A stretch of 64,000 bases of DNA from Agrocybe praecox. Its lineage: Eukaryota > Basidiomycota > Agaricomycetes > Agaricales > Agrocybaceae. The notes under the pieces were generated by a model that worked only from the letters and a program-made list of their open reading frames with translations, did no database searches and had not been told where the DNA came from. The stretch lies in NCBI GenBank assembly GCA_964017145.1, contig OZ024851.1, positions 1,736,001 through 1,800,000 of the forward strand. The letters are read 5' to 3'. The position numbers and the translations under genes are program-made. Positions 31,975 through 42,852 of this stretch are shown in pieces. Numbering within the stretch: the stretch's first letter is position 1; each line of letters opens with the position of its first letter.

Positions 31975-33073
31975 CTACTCCTCGTACACTCTGACCCCAC
32001 CCTTCCCCCAACTCTTCATAACTGCTTGACCCATCCCAGTGGGTTGTGAAAACGCAATTTCACCTTTGGATTTGTCAAGTTGACATCCGTGAATAAAGGT
32101 AGAAGCTGCCGCATCCAATAATGCAGAGGCAATGCCCAGCCGTCGGTGGGAAGAAGAAACAAATAGTCGTGGTATACCCATATGTGTAGGTAAAGGTGTC
32201 GGAGAGCAGAAAAGGTTGGTCTCGCTGTCGACTGTAACGGTAGCACCGATAGAGGTATCCGACGTCGAAGATGCAGAGACGACTTCCATGGCAGTCTCGA
32301 TTCGTTGTGCAATTACACATCCGACAATACGCTCACGATGCGCCTGGGACTCGTGAGGCACTAGGAAGAGGTAAACTTTGGAGGATTGAAGCACAGAAGC
32401 AGGCAAGTCAGGGGACGACAGGGAGAGGTTAATGGTCTGAAAGAGAATAGAAAGCTGCATAGGCGGATTAGAATGGGTTCGAATTTTAGGTTGGCACACA
32501 ACAACACACCTTTGCACCAATTTTACCACCAGTATCGGCAGGGACGCATAATATTCTTCCCTTCTTCTTGTTCCCTTTCAGTCTGACATCAGATGCCACC
32601 TCCGTGACAATCTCTGTCGTCCCCTTCGCTCTATCCTTTTCTTCTTCCCGGCCCCACTCCATACCCTGTCTTACTCGCGTACAATGTGCACGATGAAGAG
32701 CCTCATCGTCAGGGGCGCCCTTGGTGTACGATAAATCGCATAGAGAACAGGTCCGCAAGATGGTCTGGTCGATATTGAAATGTAGTTGAGTGAGCGTCTT
32801 CTGAGACTTTGCCTTCTCTTTCGGCTGGGGTTTCTGCTTCAACTTCGAGGACGATGGTTTAGGTAAAATTTTCGAGCGTTTCGCGAAAGGGGGTGCGGTA
32901 TTCTCGCTCGAAAGCACGTCGTTTATACTACGTTTGGATGAACGCGACACAATGGGTGTCGCCGGAGGTGACGACGATGCTAACGCCGAAGGAGGTGAAG
33001 AGAGCGGTACGAGAGACCCTCTAGATTTAAGGTTACGCGAGCCATAGGTGCGCTGAACTTTGGCGGCCGACAT
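31975..33073 (-). CDS. ECO1: Sister-chromatid cohesion N-acetyltransferase Eco1
   Basis: Acetylates the Smc3 head during S phase so that cohesin holds sister chromatids. Two exons (33,073-32,510 and 32,454-31,975) encode 347 residues. A basic, Ser/Pro-rich N-terminal tail is followed by the C2H2 finger (CSLCDLSY with a later HRAH pair, residues about 120-150), then the acetyltransferase core: GIPRLFVSSSHRRLGIAS (acetyl-CoA loop) and GEIAFSQPTGMGQAVMKSW at the C-terminus. The start is the ATG giving MSAAKVQRTYGSR; an upstream in-frame TTG is not needed. Domain order and length fit the fungal family. An ACGCGT box lies about 70 bases upstream. Confidence 0.9.
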
Positions 33074-33141
33074 GATGGAAGGAGGAAGCAAAGTGCAGAG
33101 GCGCCATGACTCAGCGCATCAATGAGTCAAGAGTCAACGCG

Positions 33142-33147
33142 ACGCGT
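33142..33147. promoter_or_regulatory. MCB-like ACGCGT box upstream of ECO1
   Basis: The palindrome ACGCGT is in the context CAACGCGACGCGTTA, 69-74 bases upstream of the ECO1 start. It is the core of MluI cell-cycle boxes bound by MBF in yeasts, where cohesion and replication genes are G1/S targets. Binding here is inferred. Confidence 0.45.
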
Positions 33148-33676
33148 TATTTGTCTTTGTATATGTCGCGGTTGTGGAAAGTATAGAACCATTCCCGCCA
33201 TCCCATGCTTGTCTCGGCAGCCCACGGTCGAATTATCTCCACAGAGGCTTGTTTGAACGGCGGTGGTGGTTGAGGATTGCCTTAGCGATCTGGCGGCGTG
33301 TACTAGTACTGAGTAGCAACTTAAAACTGAATGACACCCCTTTGACTGCTGAATGACGTCACCTCGAAAAGACTAGTAGAAGACTGACTATGAGACGACT
33401 TCTAAACTGAGCTGGCGTTAACCAATGTCAGACTATTGGGGGAATTATAAGGGTGAAGTGTTTGACTACCCGGATATGATTTAAAACCGGCCCAGTTGGT
33501 CAGTTTTAATCGAATCCTCATCCGACTTCGTTATTTACTGAGGAGTCTCGAGTACCGGTTACAAAGTGAAAATAGGTTTTTGATACATACAATATTGAGT
33601 ATAATACAATGTTACTATGTTGAATTTCGTTGATCTCAGTTTTGCGCGTCTTCCTCGTGATAAGAAAGATTTAAGT
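33148..33676. other. Intergenic region, ECO1 to MYND gene
   Basis: I see no gene in this interval. It holds the upstream part of the ECO1 promoter and the 3' end of the minus-strand MYND gene. Short open frames at 33,174 and 33,559 have no protein-like character. Confidence 0.4.
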
Positions 33677-36112
33677 TCAGGTTTTACATGCTTTCTTGTG
33701 TTCGGCCCAGTGGGATTTCTGGCAGGCCGAGTCACAATATCTAACCCATCATGTAAGTAACATTTTTTTGAAACAAATGTATAAGAAGAGTATTCACCTG
33801 GTTTTTGCACATCCGCTGCCTAGAAAATCATAGATTAAATTTAGAGAAAAAAGAGATTGTAGAGAAAAATATATGTACGAACATTTCCTTAACGCCGCCG
33901 ACGGGTTTCCGCACCATGAACATCGATATAGTGTAAGATTATCGAAGTTGACTTTTCCGTGTCCCGAGGTAGCTCCACAGTGGCCGCGCTTCTCTTCCGT
34001 CCCATCTTCGAGCGTCATCTTGTCCAGCCATGCAGCCAAATCGTCCTCGAGCCTTTCTGCAGAGGGTGTCTCGCTGCCCTCGGTCCCTATTGTGTTATCA
34101 TATCTGTTGAAAACATTGGAAAACTCCCTAATAGCACCGGCATAGTGTTTTACAGCTGCCTGTTGTGCCAGGCGGAGAAACGTCTTCGGAGGAGGGACAC
34201 CGACGAATTGACTGAATTCGTCGGCGATTTTCAGTCTCTCCAGGTTGGGCTGAAGATAAGTTCAATTAACGGAGTGTCAGTAACGATGGACTTGGACGTA
34301 CTTGAATTTCCTTCAAGTTGGTGCTCAGATCTTCTTTGATGATCATGGTTAGTAGAATGTACCAATAACCGATGTTTTTCATGTGTCGGTTGTCCGGAGG
34401 TGCTTCGTCGAGGTAAACCTTTGCGTCGTCCAGCGCACTCATGTAGAATGCAATTCCTTCCTCCCATTTTGGATCGCCAGCTTCTGGCATCTGTTGCAAT
34501 ACCTTGGTCCCTACCTCAGCCGCATTGTGAACAGCTCGCTGCATGAGTTGGTATTTCACAAACGGTGTAGTCTGTTTGCACTTGAGACCTTTCTTCGCCG
34601 CTTTGAGACCCTGGATAGGGTCTGCAGAGAGCGTGATGGCATAGTAGAAATAAGCTTGCTCTGGGTTTCTCTCGATACCCTTCTTCGCGTGAGCAATCGC
34701 GTCAGGAACGCGCTGCTTCATGATGAAGTACTTGATGTCCAGAATATCTGCTAGATCCTCTTCTCCGCGTGTGTTCATCCTCCTGATGGCTTTGGCGGTA
34801 TGTGTGAGGGAGTCAGACCACCTTTGGAATGGCAGACCGCATGAATCAAAGGCCCTTATGCCAGTGACTGGATCCTCGACCTCGAACATTCCATCCGCGA
34901 CAGAAAATTCGGTCTTGAGGATAAGCTCTGCCTGTTTCTTCCCGAGGGTGTAGAGGTCGTGATCTTGAAGACATTGCATCATCGCTTTCTGGAACTCGGC
35001 AGAGCATTTGAGAGTTAGATAAATATCACAGCGCATGGGACCATAGTTCATCATGACGTCGCTCAGGTGTTTTGGGGCACCTCTCTGGAGCGCCGCCATG
35101 AACTGAGAAGGATCTAATTGACGTTGGTCGTCTTCGCCCTCAATTGCGTAGAGGTTCAGCAAGGCCTTGAGACATATGCTGCGGGTTATCCAGTTCTTGC
35201 TCCTCATACCAGCAACCAAATAGTTAATCGAGGATGGATAAGCCTTGAATGCATTAGAAGCGTGCAACGTTGATATTGTTACCATTTCCATGGTATGGCC
35301 AAGTATGATTTTAGAACGTGGGTGTGGCCTTTTGGATGCCTCAAGGACCGTTTTCAGGACATCGACCATATCAATGGACTTGAGGACTGTCGGATTTGAG
35401 GGTTTGGCGTCGCCTTCGACAACAGCGTAGATAGCATGAGAAAGGGTGACTATGCCGAGCTCAACTACTTTGTCGTCGTCGGGCAAATCGCGAATAAGCT
35501 TGCAGAGAATCGCAGAGTGTTTAGCAATTTCCGTTCTAACTTTCATACCACCATGGTGCGTAATAGTGCCCAGAGAGCGAAGAGCAAGATGGCGAGTATC
35601 ATCTATTTGCAACAAAGGGATTATCATGTCCACAATTCCTAAGAAAAGTTGTTAGTAAAATAACAAGGGCAAGAAAACAAAACAAAGCAAAAAAAACCTT
35701 TGTCAAACAATTTGTTGCGCAAGAGGGAATCCACACACATCTTCGAGTATATCCCTACGACGGCCCCTTTAATTTTGAAATTGTCGATATTTCTTTGGTA
35801 CACCTTGTCGATCTTGGTGTAAATAGCATTGAAATTGGCATGAACCTTTTTCAAGCCACTTCGTTTTGTAAGGTCTGAAACACCGGACAGACGTTGACTC
35901 GTCAATATATCGATTTGAGGTAGGTGTTATAACTTACCTGGAAGTTCCAAGTATGCACATAAGATATTCACTATCATATTCCAATCTCGTGCATTGTCAA
36001 TTTCTGCGATGTACACTGTGTCAGCGTCGGGGTCTGAGCCTGGACGCGATGCGGTCGAAGGTTTGGGTTTTTGCTTTGATTTTGCTTTTGCGCGACTCCC
36101 TGGTCCTGGCAT
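33677..36112 (-). CDS. MYND zinc-finger protein with HEAT/TPR-like body, minus-strand paralogue
   Basis: Starts at the ATG at 36,112 (MPGPGSRAKAKSKQKPK), a basic head, then an exon with LTKRSGLKKVHANFNAIYTK, a long central exon (35,633-34,300) of helical repeats including HHGGMKVRTEIAKHSA and LADILDIKYFIMKQRVPDA, and a C-terminal MYND finger split by introns: CSWCGNPSAALRKC, then YCDSACQKSHWAEHKKAC, ending at 33,677. The body has TPR-like character (GIERNPEQAYFYYAITLSA, GLKAAKKGLKCK). MYND fingers bind proline-rich peptides, so a scaffold role is likely, but the partner is unknown. It forms a head-to-head pair with the paralogue at 36,521-38,955, of very similar architecture. Confidence 0.8.
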
Positions 36113-36520
36113 TTTTCTCGAGATTTATATTGTCTTTCACAAGGTATAACCTTTGTTTATAGAGCCCAAGCGATGGAGTCGCGTAGTATTAATGGATGTG
36201 GGAGACAAAGGGGATCAAAGTTGTGCTACATTTGGTGCAACTTTTGCCGAGCTTGACTTGGAATTCCTGCTAATTCCCGGTTATAATTTTACCACGACGT
36301 ACAGCAAAGTTTTCACTACGCAACCACCACCACCACTAAATCATTCATCAGAAGATGTAACAACTGCTTTATATGGACACGATGCGGAAATAGTGAGTAG
36401 TTCGAACTACTGCGTGCCAATAACTAAAAGATGAATGATCATTGATAGATTCTCAAGTACAAGAAGCTTAACCTTCTTCTACTAACTATCTAAAGAACGA
36501 CCACGTCGTCCTCAGTCAAC
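36113..36520. promoter_or_regulatory. Shared bidirectional promoter region of the MYND pair
   Basis: 408 bases separate the two divergent ATGs. A TCTTCTACTAACTATC-type pyrimidine stretch precedes the plus gene and a palindromic AGTAGTTCGAACTACT lies at about 36,396-36,411. Co-regulation is inferred from the geometry only. Confidence 0.35.
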
Positions 36521-38955
36521 ATGCCTTCAAACAAAGCAAAGATCAAACGAGCAGCGAAGAGAGCAGGACCCTCAGGGTCATCTTCGCAGGACGGAGACCT
36601 TTACCTGAACAACATTGACGATGTCGAGGACTGGAAAGTTTTGATAGATAGGATTTGCGCTTTCCTCAAACTTCCTGGTGTGTATACCCGTCCTAATTTC
36701 CGACAATCGGAGTAATTGACCCATGAACGTTTACTTGGGACTTAGACCTTACAACTCGTTCTGGTATCAAGAAAGTTCATGCCGATTTCAACAAAATATA
36801 CGCCCAGATGGAAGAGTTGTTTAGCAAGAGTGAAGGCAACATCAAAATTCAAGGGGCCATTGTTGGAATTTTTGCCAAACTTTCAGCAGATGCTTTGTTA
36901 CGCAATAAACTCTTCGAGAAAGGTATGTTTCTTCAACAGAAAGGACTCCAAAGCTTTGTCAGGCTCATTTGTATCTAGGTACATTGGATAAAATCTTGCC
37001 GCTCCTTCATTTCGATGAAACGCGCCATCTTTCCCTGAGAGCACTCAGTACCTTCACTCACCATGGCGGGCGAGATATCCGCTTCGAGATCGCAAAGTCT
37101 GCAAATGTGTTCACCAAGCTCATTCGTGATTTCCCTGACGATGAGATTGTGGCGAACCTAAGCATCGGCACCATTACCCATTCCGTCATGGCAGTCGTAG
37201 AAGGAGAAGGAAGTCCCGGGAATCCTCAAATCCTAAAAGTAATAGATATGGTCGACATCCTCAGGACCTTTCTGGAAGTGGTCAAGAGACCATATAAAGA
37301 GCCGCTCGGCGTTATCGAACACACAGTCGAGCTCCTCTCCGTTTCAACCATGCACTCTTCAGCCGCCTTCAAAGCTTACCCGTCTGCCATCAACTTTCTG
37401 GCAGCAGGTATGCGCAGCAGAGACTGGACCAATCGATGCGTCTGTTTGCGCGGCTTGGACAATCTTTTCTACTTAGAGGCAGAGCAAGATAGGATCCAGC
37501 CAGATCCGTATCGTTTTTCCTTGGCTCTCAACAGCCGAATGCCAGATCACCTATCTCGGTTGATGATAAATTACGGAGAAGAAAAATGTGAGCTCCGTCT
37601 CACTATGTCGTCTACCCTTGATTCGACCAAGGCGACAATGAACTACAAGAGGGATGGCGATTTGTACGCTCTCGGTTTGAAACAAGCTGCTTTGATTCAG
37701 CAAACTGAGTTTGCGATTTCTGACGGCATAGGGTTTGCCCTTGAACCGCATACCAACGCTAGCCGATCCATCCCTCCGTCTGGAAGGTGGTCTGATTCCC
37801 TTCCTCTTTGTGCCAAAGCTATACGCGAGAAAGGAAAACCTGAAGAAGCGGATCTTGCGGATATCCTGGACATCAAATATTGCCTTGGTCGCTGGCGACA
37901 TGGTGAAGCGGTCGAAATCGCTAAGACGGGCCTTGAACGTAACCCAGAGCAGGCTTACTTCCACTATGCCCAGTCCATGTCCGGGAATCCAGTGCACGGC
38001 CTCCGCGCTGCGAAGAAGGGTCTCAAATGCAAGACCACGACGAATTTCTTGAAGTACCAGTTGATGCAACGCGCTGCGGAATATTCGGCTTTATTGGGCA
38101 TACAGATGTTCCAAAATATGCCACAGCCTGGGGATCGGGATTGGGAAGAAGGGATCACACTTTTGACGAGCGCGTTTGAGGATGCGAAAGAGTTCTTGGA
38201 GAGCGCACCGCCAGACAATCGCTATAGGAAGAATGTGGGATATTGGTACATTATTCTAAAGATATTGCTTAATCCAGATATCAGCCCCAATCTGGAGGAG
38301 CTCAAGGTAAGCTCGGTCGTTACACTGCGTCGCATATTCGTTTGTTCTTATGCTGGTCTTGTTAGGAACCCTTGAAGGATCTTGCTATTGCGTTCGAATT
38401 TGGCGAATTCATGGGGTTGACTCCCGCCAAAACCAATTTGCGTCTTACGCAAGAGGCGTTAGTCAAACATTATCCTCCTGGGGTGAAAGAATTCGAGCAC
38501 GTTTTCGAGAATTTGGACAAAATCAAAGAGGCACCCATGTCTTACGCCCTGGATTCCAAGCGTGCTAGAGACGACCTATCCGTCTGGCTTGAGGACATAA
38601 GGCTCGAAGATGGGACCATGGAAGAACATCTCCAATGTGGCTCTGCCGCAGTAGTCATGGAACGGCCCCCTTTGAAGAACGTGAACGAGGAAGTCCTGAC
38701 GTCGATGTATCGATGCTCGTGGTGTCGAAATCCGTCCGCTGCGCTACGAAAATGTAAGGAGACGTTTTTTCGCCAGATGCTGGAGACTCATTTTTGATCT
38801 TTTGTCCTCTTTTAGGTAGTCAGTGTTCGAAAACAAGGTATGTTGTGTTACCCTTCTGTGTCGTATCTCCTCTGAATATTTACAGGTACTGCGACTCTGC
38901 ATGTCAGAAGGCTCATTGGAGGCTTCACAAGAAAGATTGTAAAACCAGTGCTTGA
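36521..38955 (+). CDS. MYND zinc-finger protein with HEAT/TPR-like body, plus-strand paralogue
   Basis: Mirror-image paralogue of the gene at 33,677-36,112. Exon 1 (36,521-36,677) encodes a basic head and a DVEDWKVLIDRICAFLKLP segment. Exon 2 reads LTTRSGIKKVHADFNKIYAQ, the large exon runs from about 36,979 to 38,307, and smaller exons follow. Shared landmarks are HHGGRDIRFEIAKSANVF, EADLADILDIKYC, GLERNPEQAYFHYAQSMS, PPDNRYRKNVGYWYI and the finger CSWCRNPSAALRKC plus YCDSACQKAHWRLHKKDC; the stop is at 38,955. All zinc-binding cysteines and the histidine of the MYND consensus are visible. A 62-base piece of this coding sequence (38,062-38,123) was copied to 13,842-13,903. Function is not known; protein-protein interaction is the usual role of the finger. 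Confidence 0.85.
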
Positions 38956-39380
38956 ACGAACCTCTGTATTTCCTACTGCAAAAAATTGACTGATGTTGTA
39001 CGCCTGGGTGAATTTCAGACAGTCTCCTCCGGCTTCGCTCGGAACTCAAGGTTGCCGTGCTTGAACAAATACAACAGAACAAGATGTATGTCCGGTTGAT
39101 ATTCCTCAGTTCCCTCTTAGATACATCGTTCCCAGCAAATTTCAGCATAAGATGATGAAAGTCTGATGAAGATCATGGGGTTACGCGTCATGATGAGCCT
39201 GATCAACGCTTCAAGACAAGCAAAACGTGCTCATGTTAACCTTCTGAGCGTGCTTTTGACAGTCAACGTTCAACCTTAATTTGCACAAATCCGATGACCT
39301 ATCCCATTCTAATCCGGAATTCTTCCACTAGTCATAGAGCAAAATTCGAGCTTTACGGCTTGCAAGGAATCACAGACCAT
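38956..39380. other. Intergenic spacer after the MYND gene
   Basis: No gene recognised. Contains 3' flanking sequence of the MYND gene. Confidence 0.35.
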
Positions 39381-39399
39381 CACTCTCCTGTCTATCTAC

Positions 39400-39742
39400 G
39401 GTCCGGCGGCTCGAGTTAACTCAACATCTTGTCCTACTTCAACTTTAGTGTCCCCTTTCACTGTTTCTTCTCTGCAAATCAATGTTATACCGCTCCAGGT
39501 TGTACGTGGAGTGTTGTCGGTCCCTCACGATACCACCTCGGCTAATAACCAATGACGCTCTGCAGCGGCTCTTCGAGTCTAGGTTCAAGAACACTGTCCC
39601 TACCACAATATCTATTGTGTCCGATATATTAATCCCGTCATACGCAACTTCCTATGATGCAACTATAAATTTGCAACTGCTGCCAGGTTTTTCAACTGGT
39701 TTATGTAGTGTTGATTATATGCTGAATATTTTATGTGGTTAA
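39400..39742 (+). CDS. Small hypothetical protein or 3' exon pair (tentative)
   Basis: A protein-like plus-strand frame ends at 39,742. It can be read straight from the ATG at 39,482, or as two exons joined by a good GTACGTGG...CTCTGCAG intron (about 39,502-39,564), giving SLQINVIPLQV followed by RLFESRFKNTVPTTISIVSD and PSYATSYDATINLQLLPG. The two-exon reading keeps frame and has better-looking splice sites. No family recognised and no clear start for that version. It could be a decayed fragment. Confidence 0.3.
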
Positions 39743-40055
39743 CCTTAAGCGTTGCGTCATGCCCCAGGACAAAGTCATGCGGACAAATATTCTCCATACT
39801 CTTTCCCGTTTTCGTATCCGTAGGCATGTCGACGCTGTCCGCTGATCGGTAAAACTTGGATGGTTCGGAAGAAAACTTCGAACGCATTGTTTTTTCTCCT
39901 GTTTGCCAACCTGGACTGCTGGCCTTCTTTTCCATACTGGTAACAAATCTTCGGAAAAAGCTAGGGGTGTCTTATTCCTTTATAAACCAACCCACCAGCG
40001 AGACCGAAATCAGCAAGACTAACACTCGGAATTTCGTCTTTGTATCTTGTTCCAA

Positions 40056-42852
40056 ATGTTGAAATTATTGGCTTTTGGAGCGGTTTACCTTGCAGCCTTG
40101 GCTACTTCGGCCTTGGGTTTTGGCTTCACCACCAGTGGGAACTCAATCATTGTCACCACTGATGGAGGATTGGTATTTACGGGTGAGTACTTCTATCATA
40201 ACTTGTGGCATTGATGAAGCTAGTATTGAAGTCAAACCAAGTCGACAAGACGAGCGGAGACATTACCTCTATGGTTTTCAATGGAATCGAGGTAATTTTT
40301 CATGAATTATGACTCCCTTACAGCGCCAGTGCTAAATTTAGCATTCTAGACCCAAGACTCGAGCAAGAGGAGCCAGATCTCATCCGGATTAGGAGCAAGT
40401 TGTTCGGCAGTTCAGACAGGAAACAGCAACAACTATGTTTTAATTACCTGTACAACAAGTACCCTCACTCAGTTAGTCTCGTGCAGGGCCTATCACATAC
40501 CTTCTTTATACTTATTTTTATTTTTCAGATACTATGTCGCAAGGTACAAGGATCCTGCTATACATATGGCGACATACACGAGTGCAGAACCAACAGTGGG
40601 CGAACTGCGGTTCATCGCACGTCTCAAAAGGTCAGCTTTGCCTAACGGCTATCAAGTCTCCGACATCCAAGGAGGAACCGCCATCGAAGGGACCGACGTC
40701 TACCTGGTCAATGGACAAACCCACTCCAAATTCTACTCCTCAAGGCAATTCGTCGATGATCAGGTCCACGGTGTCACTGGCAGTGGAGTTGGTGCGTACA
40801 TGATCATACCGGATACTGGATATGAAGGCTCGTCTGGAGGACCGTTCTTCCGTGATATAAACAACCAAGGAGGTCAGATTATTTCCTTATGTGTACTAGT
40901 ATGTGTGGCGCCTCGATGTTGACCCTGATTTGGACCCTTTTTACAGGCGACCAACAGGAACTCTACTTCTGTGAGTGTCATCTAGTTCTCTTAGAGAATG
41001 ATCAATTTATTATTTTGTGTAACAGACATGGTAAGAATATCTGGCTCAGTGTGATTTGGTTGTTCTCGTATCGATGACCTTTGTTTAAGAACTCTGGTCA
41101 TACACAAACCGAATGTGAGTATTCGTGCTACTCCAAGGGCAAGTCCCACGTTGATATGAACTTGGTACAGCAAACCGCATGGGACTGCACGGTCCTTAGT
41201 AAGCTTCGTATACCTCCTATCATTTTGAGGAAGTCGCTCTCTGACGCGCGCCTGTTTTTAGCGCCCTCTGGTTCACGACTGGCGGCACGCCGTCAACGTA
41301 TGGTGCGGTCAGACAAATTCTATCGAACAAACATGGATTAAACGTGAATTGTTTATCATAAAGACACTACTTTCTGGGAAACCTTGAGCGGCGTTTCAGG
41401 CTTCGTCCCGAGAGCAAGCCGTGGTCGCGTAGCGGGGACAGCCACGGGCGTCGGCGCAAACCAGGTTGTCGGCTTCTCGAACAGCGCTGCTCAATACTGG
41501 TAAGTACTCTCCTTGAAAAAGGGATTACAAACTTCTTCCTTCAACTATGCTTCTCATTCTCATCTAGGGTCCGTATCGACGGCTCTGGAAAATTCACCAG
41601 CCCCTACATGAAGCCTGGAACGTACACCATGACCTGTAAGTGAGAGAAATGAGAGAAAGGGTTATTTTTACAGGCAAGCAATATATGAAAACACTAACTT
41701 CCTATGATATGAAAGTATACAACGTCGAGCTCGCCGTAGCTTCGCAGAGCGTAAGCATCTCGGCTGGTCAAATCCTCACTTCGAACATCGCTTCGAAAGC
41801 ATCTGTGGGTTAATCTTACCGCGACGTCTTAGGACTTGCTCGGCTCAACCGTTAACGACACACCCATTCCAGAATCCTTCGACTATCTGGCAAATTGGCG
41901 ACTTTGACGGCACTCCAAGGGGTCTCCTCAATGCAGAGTAAGGGTTTCGTTTACGTTGCTCGATATTCCAAAATGACGATGTGTGTTGGCGGCGATAGCA
42001 AAATCGAGACCATGCAGTAAGTGTTGGCTTCTTATTGACGAATACATCGTAGACTGATTTTTGGTACCCTGCTTTAGTCCGAGCGATAGCAGAATGTCAT
42101 CTTGGGGACCTGGTAATTATAATATATCAAATATCTAAACCATCCTCCTTTCTCACCTACTTTCGTAACAGTAACCTTCAACATCGGCTCATCGGCAACT
42201 AGCTTCCCATTGGCTATTTTCAAGGTAGGATAGCATGCCGTAATTCCATCAGAGAAACTGAGAGTGTAATTTCAGGCAATCGGCCCAGCTACCATCAAAT
42301 TCAGCCTCTCGTCTTCCCAAATTGGTGCACGTACCTTGGAGATAGGAACCACCCTTGCATTTGCTGGTAGGCATTGCGCAGATTAAGACATATACGTAGA
42401 CTAAACAAAATTCTGCTTCATCAGGTGGTCGTCCTCAAGTCGTCGTTAACAGCTGGACTGGTCCCGCCCCAGCTGCACCGAGCCAGCCAGACTCCAGAGG
42501 TATCACGCGTGGAACATGGAGAGGAAACGTATGCTTTTTTTTTTTTTGGTGTCCCAAAATTCTGCCACTAACTTGGAGGACTGAAGAACATCTCATACAT
42601 AGTTAACATCCGTGAGTACTCACCGCTTCTATAAAAATTCGTTGAAAATCTCCTGACGCCTTCTAACATCATAGCATCTGGCGTCCTCGTGAGTGGCTCC
42701 AACACGATAACCATCAACGTGATTTCTGGCTCTTCCGGCGACCAGTTCTTGTAAGTCATATAACCCAACCAACTAGAATACCTGATCAACTAACTGACTT
42801 AATTCGTAAAAGATCTCCCAACTTCGTCTTTGACGCCGTCAGGCTATACTAG
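40056..42852 (+). CDS. Rhamnogalacturonan lyase, polysaccharide lyase family 4
   Basis: Secreted pectin-degrading enzyme that cleaves the rhamnogalacturonan I backbone by beta-elimination. The start [19 protein letters not shown] is a signal peptide. The PL4 catalytic domain follows: [76 protein letters not shown] and [19 protein letters not shown]. Then come the fibronectin-III-like part ([12 protein letters not shown]) and the carbohydrate-binding-like end ([29 protein letters not shown]). About fourteen short introns interrupt it; all the junctions that I tested keep frame. One exon is only five bases (ACATG, 41,026-41,030), completing YFYMNSGH. No premature stop was found, so the gene looks intact at roughly 520-540 residues. 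It acts outside the cell on plant pectin, consistent with a litter- or wood-inhabiting fungus. Confidence 0.85.

Noticed and set aside
33074..33091. Upstream TTG start for ECO1
   Set aside because: The ATG at 33,073 gives the expected protein; non-ATG initiation is not needed.
39663..39946. Minus-strand frames at 39,663-39,946 as a BTB-type gene
   Set aside because: Only a faint resemblance, with two overlapping frames and no supporting exon nearby.
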